DNA from: Chryseobacterium sp. GVT01B
GTDB taxonomy: Bacteria; Bacteroidota; Bacteroidia; Flavobacteriales; Weeksellaceae
Length of the DNA stretch: 64,000 nucleotides
Reading direction: 5' to 3'
Assembly (NCBI RefSeq): GCF_019970045.1
Contig: NZ_JAHXYI010000001.1
Span: 434,001 to 498,000, forward strand
In this document: in pieces, positions 62,541 through 64,000 of the stretch
Layout of the letters: each line of letters begins with the position of its first letter
How positions within the stretch are numbered: the first letter of the stretch is position 1
The notes under the pieces: model-generated
What the model was told of the DNA's origin: nothing
The model's input: the letters and a program-made list of their open reading frames with translations, nothing else
Databases searched by the model: none
Made by a program: the position numbers and the translations under genes

Positions 62541-64000
62541 TTATTTTTTGTAAATTTCTAAGATATCTGCAATGTTTCTGTCATTAGCCAATCTCGGAGT
62601 CTTGTTTTGGCCTCCCAATTTTCCCTGGGATTTGGCATATTCATGAAAGGCATTCTTTTTAAGTGTGGAGATATGCAGCTTCTGTAAAATATTTCCGGAA
62701 ATAAGATCATCATAATAGGTATTTCTTGCTCTCAGCTGCAGATCCAGCTCATCTCTGAATACTTCTAAATCCTCTGGCTCCTTTTCAAATTCAATCAGCC
62801 ATTCGTGATATGGAAGTCCTTCACCCGGATTTACCTGCGGGGCAAGATGAAATTCTGTAATCTGTGCAGGGTATTTTTCAAGAGTAGCTTTCATTGCTTC
62901 TTCCACCTCAAAAGCAATCACGTGTTCCCCGAATGCCGAAGTAAAATGTTTGGTCCTGCCACTTACCAGAACCCTGTAAGGATCTTTGCTGATAAATCTT
63001 ACAACATCTCCGATAGAATAAGCCCACAGTCCGGAATTGGTGGTAAGGATCAGTGCGTAATCTTTCTGAAGTTCGATTTCTTTCAATGTTAATCTTCTTG
63101 CGCCAGGCTTGCCATATTCTTCCAAAGGAATGAACTCATAGAAAATCCCATGATTGGTCAAGAGCAGAAGACCTTCTTTTGTATAATCATCCTGAAAAGC
63201 AAAAAAGCCTTCAGAAGCGGGAAATGTCTGGATAATATCTACTTTTCCTCCCAGAAGATCCTCCATTTTATCACGGTAGGGTTCGTAATTGACACCTCCG
63301 GTAACGATAAGCTGCAGATTCGGGAAAAGCTGTTTAATCTTTTTGCCGTGTTTTTCTGTTAACTTCTCAAAATACATGATCAGCCATGGCGGAATTCCTG
63401 AGATCAAGGTCATGTTTTCGCGCTCCGTTTCTTCAATGATTTTATCTACTTTGGCTTCCCAGTCTTCCATAATATTGGTTTCCCAGCTTGGTAGACGGTT
63501 TTTCTGCAGATAATTAGGGATATGATGCGCTACAATGCCGGATAATCTTCCTGTTTTTATTCCGAAAACCTCTTCCAGCTCAGGGCTTCCCTGTAGAAAA
63601 ATCATTTTTCCGTTTACAAAGTCTGCATTATTCTTTTTACTTATATAATGAAATAGGGCACTTTGGGCACCGGCAACCTGAAGCGGCATTCCTTCTTTGG
63701 AAATCGGAATATATTTAGATCCGGAAGTTGTTCCTGAAGTTTTGGCAAAGTATTCAGGAGTTTCTGTCCATAAAATATTGGCCTGCCCTTTTTTTACCCG
63801 CTCTATATAAGGTTTAAGATCTTCATAATCTGCTACCGGAACTCTGTCTTGAAAATCTTTCACAGAACGGATGTTTTCAAAATCATGTTCCCGGCCAAAA
63901 AGTGTTTTTTGAGCCGTATTAACTAGAGAAAGTAATAAGTCCTCCTGATTTTTCTCTGCATTTTTTTTGAAATCCTCCGCTTTTTGGACGTGTTTTTTTG
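62541..64000 (-). CDS. GH3 auxin-responsive-promoter family protein (5' end cut by window)
   Basis: An acyl-adenylate-forming enzyme of the GH3 family; plant members link amino acids to hormones, and bacterial substrates are unknown. The readable 486 codons remain open at base 64000, and the frame runs through KKHVQKAEDFKKN and LLLSLVNTAQKTLFGREHDFENIRSVKDF, the usual N-terminal part. The ATP-binding motif AKTSGTTSGSKYIPIS is intact, then LISGIPPWLIMYFEKL, TGGVNYEPYRDKM, FPASEGFFAFQDD and LTTNSGLWAYSIGDVVRF. The start codon lies outside the window. Confidence 0.92.
   Translation of the reverse strand, partial: KKHVQKAEDFKKNAEKNQEDLLLSLVNTAQKTLFGREHDFENIRSVKDFQDRVPVADYEDLKPYIERVKKGQANILWTETPEYFAKTSGTTSGSKYIPISKEGMPLQVAGAQSALFHYISKKNNADFVNGKMIFLQGSPELEEVFGIKTGRLSGIVAHHIPNYLQKNRLPSWETNIMEDWEAKVDKIIEETERENMTLISGIPPWLIMYFEKLTEKHGKKIKQLFPNLQLIVTGGVNYEPYRDKMEDLLGGKVDIIQTFPASEGFFAFQDDYTKEGLLLLTNHGIFYEFIPLEEYGKPGARRLTLKEIELQKDYALILTTNSGLWAYSIGDVVRFISKDPYRVLVSGRTKHFTSAFGEHVIAFEVEEAMKATLEKYPAQITEFHLAPQVNPGEGLPYHEWLIEFEKEPEDLEVFRDELDLQLRARNTYYDDLISGNILQKLHISTLKKNAFHEYAKSQGKLGGQNKTPRLANDRNIADILEIYKK

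Overview
The window looks like chromosomal DNA of a Flavobacteriia species, most likely Chryseobacterium or a close relative. The evidence is AT-rich sequence, promoters of the Bacteroidetes type (TAnnTTTG at -7, sometimes with TTG/TTTG at -33), many Bacteroidetes-only families (DUF4271, DUF4293, DUF4296, DUF5689, exosortase XrtF, type B T9SS sorting domains), TonB-dependent receptors, and a Rho factor with a long Lys/Ala- and Asn/Gln/His-rich insertion. There are no rRNA genes, no tRNA I could recognise, no CRISPR array and no complete mobile element.

Layout. 1-5.1 kb: sensor kinase (cut at the left edge), an AHSA1/SRPBCC protein, two small conserved genes and an oligopeptidase B. 5.3-6.7 kb: uroporphyrinogen-III synthase with its DUF4271 partner. 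6.9-10.3 kb: glycosyltransferase, DUF4296 lipoprotein, tRNA-guanine transglycosylase and LptF/G-type permease on the plus strand, convergent with biotin ligase. 11.1-15.8 kb: rsfS, ftsH, LUD-domain protein, cdsA and psd, linking protein quality control to phospholipid synthesis. 15.8-20.2 kb: an accessory-looking block with a membrane-anchored LuxR-like regulator, two small helix-turn-helix proteins and a large secreted modular protein. Each of its three transcription units has a similar 22-bp dyad upstream, at a fixed distance from a -7 element. 20.2-27.4 kb: DUF1801, ABC exporter, M28 peptidase, DUF4293, rho, superoxide dismutase and a small lipoprotein. 27.4-33.2 kb: secreted endonuclease/phosphatase-fold protein, divergent from a TonB receptor and DUF5689 lipoprotein, a possible uptake locus. 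33.3-37.7 kb: PixA/AidA-like protein, DUF6702, LOG protein, and a murU/rapZ-C/amgK-like amino-sugar recycling group. 38-45.3 kb: exosortase XrtF pair, cation diffusion facilitator, asd, a cytochrome b-like membrane protein, a second TonB receptor and nadC. 45.3-48.1 kb: unknown membrane protein, nadB and a nitroreductase. 48.2-59.7 kb: four paralogous giant T9SS type B cargo proteins flanking rnhA and dnaB. 59.9-64 kb: small secreted protein, MFS transporter, lipoprotein and a GH3-family protein cut at the right edge.

Most of the window is ordinary housekeeping sequence. The parts most worth a second look are the dyad-linked regulator/HTH/surface-protein block at 15.9-20.2 kb, the standalone RapZ C-domain between muramic-acid recycling genes, and the four T9SS cargo genes, whose N- and C-terminal halves pair differently. 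Family assignments come from reading motifs and from memory of the families; no database search was run.
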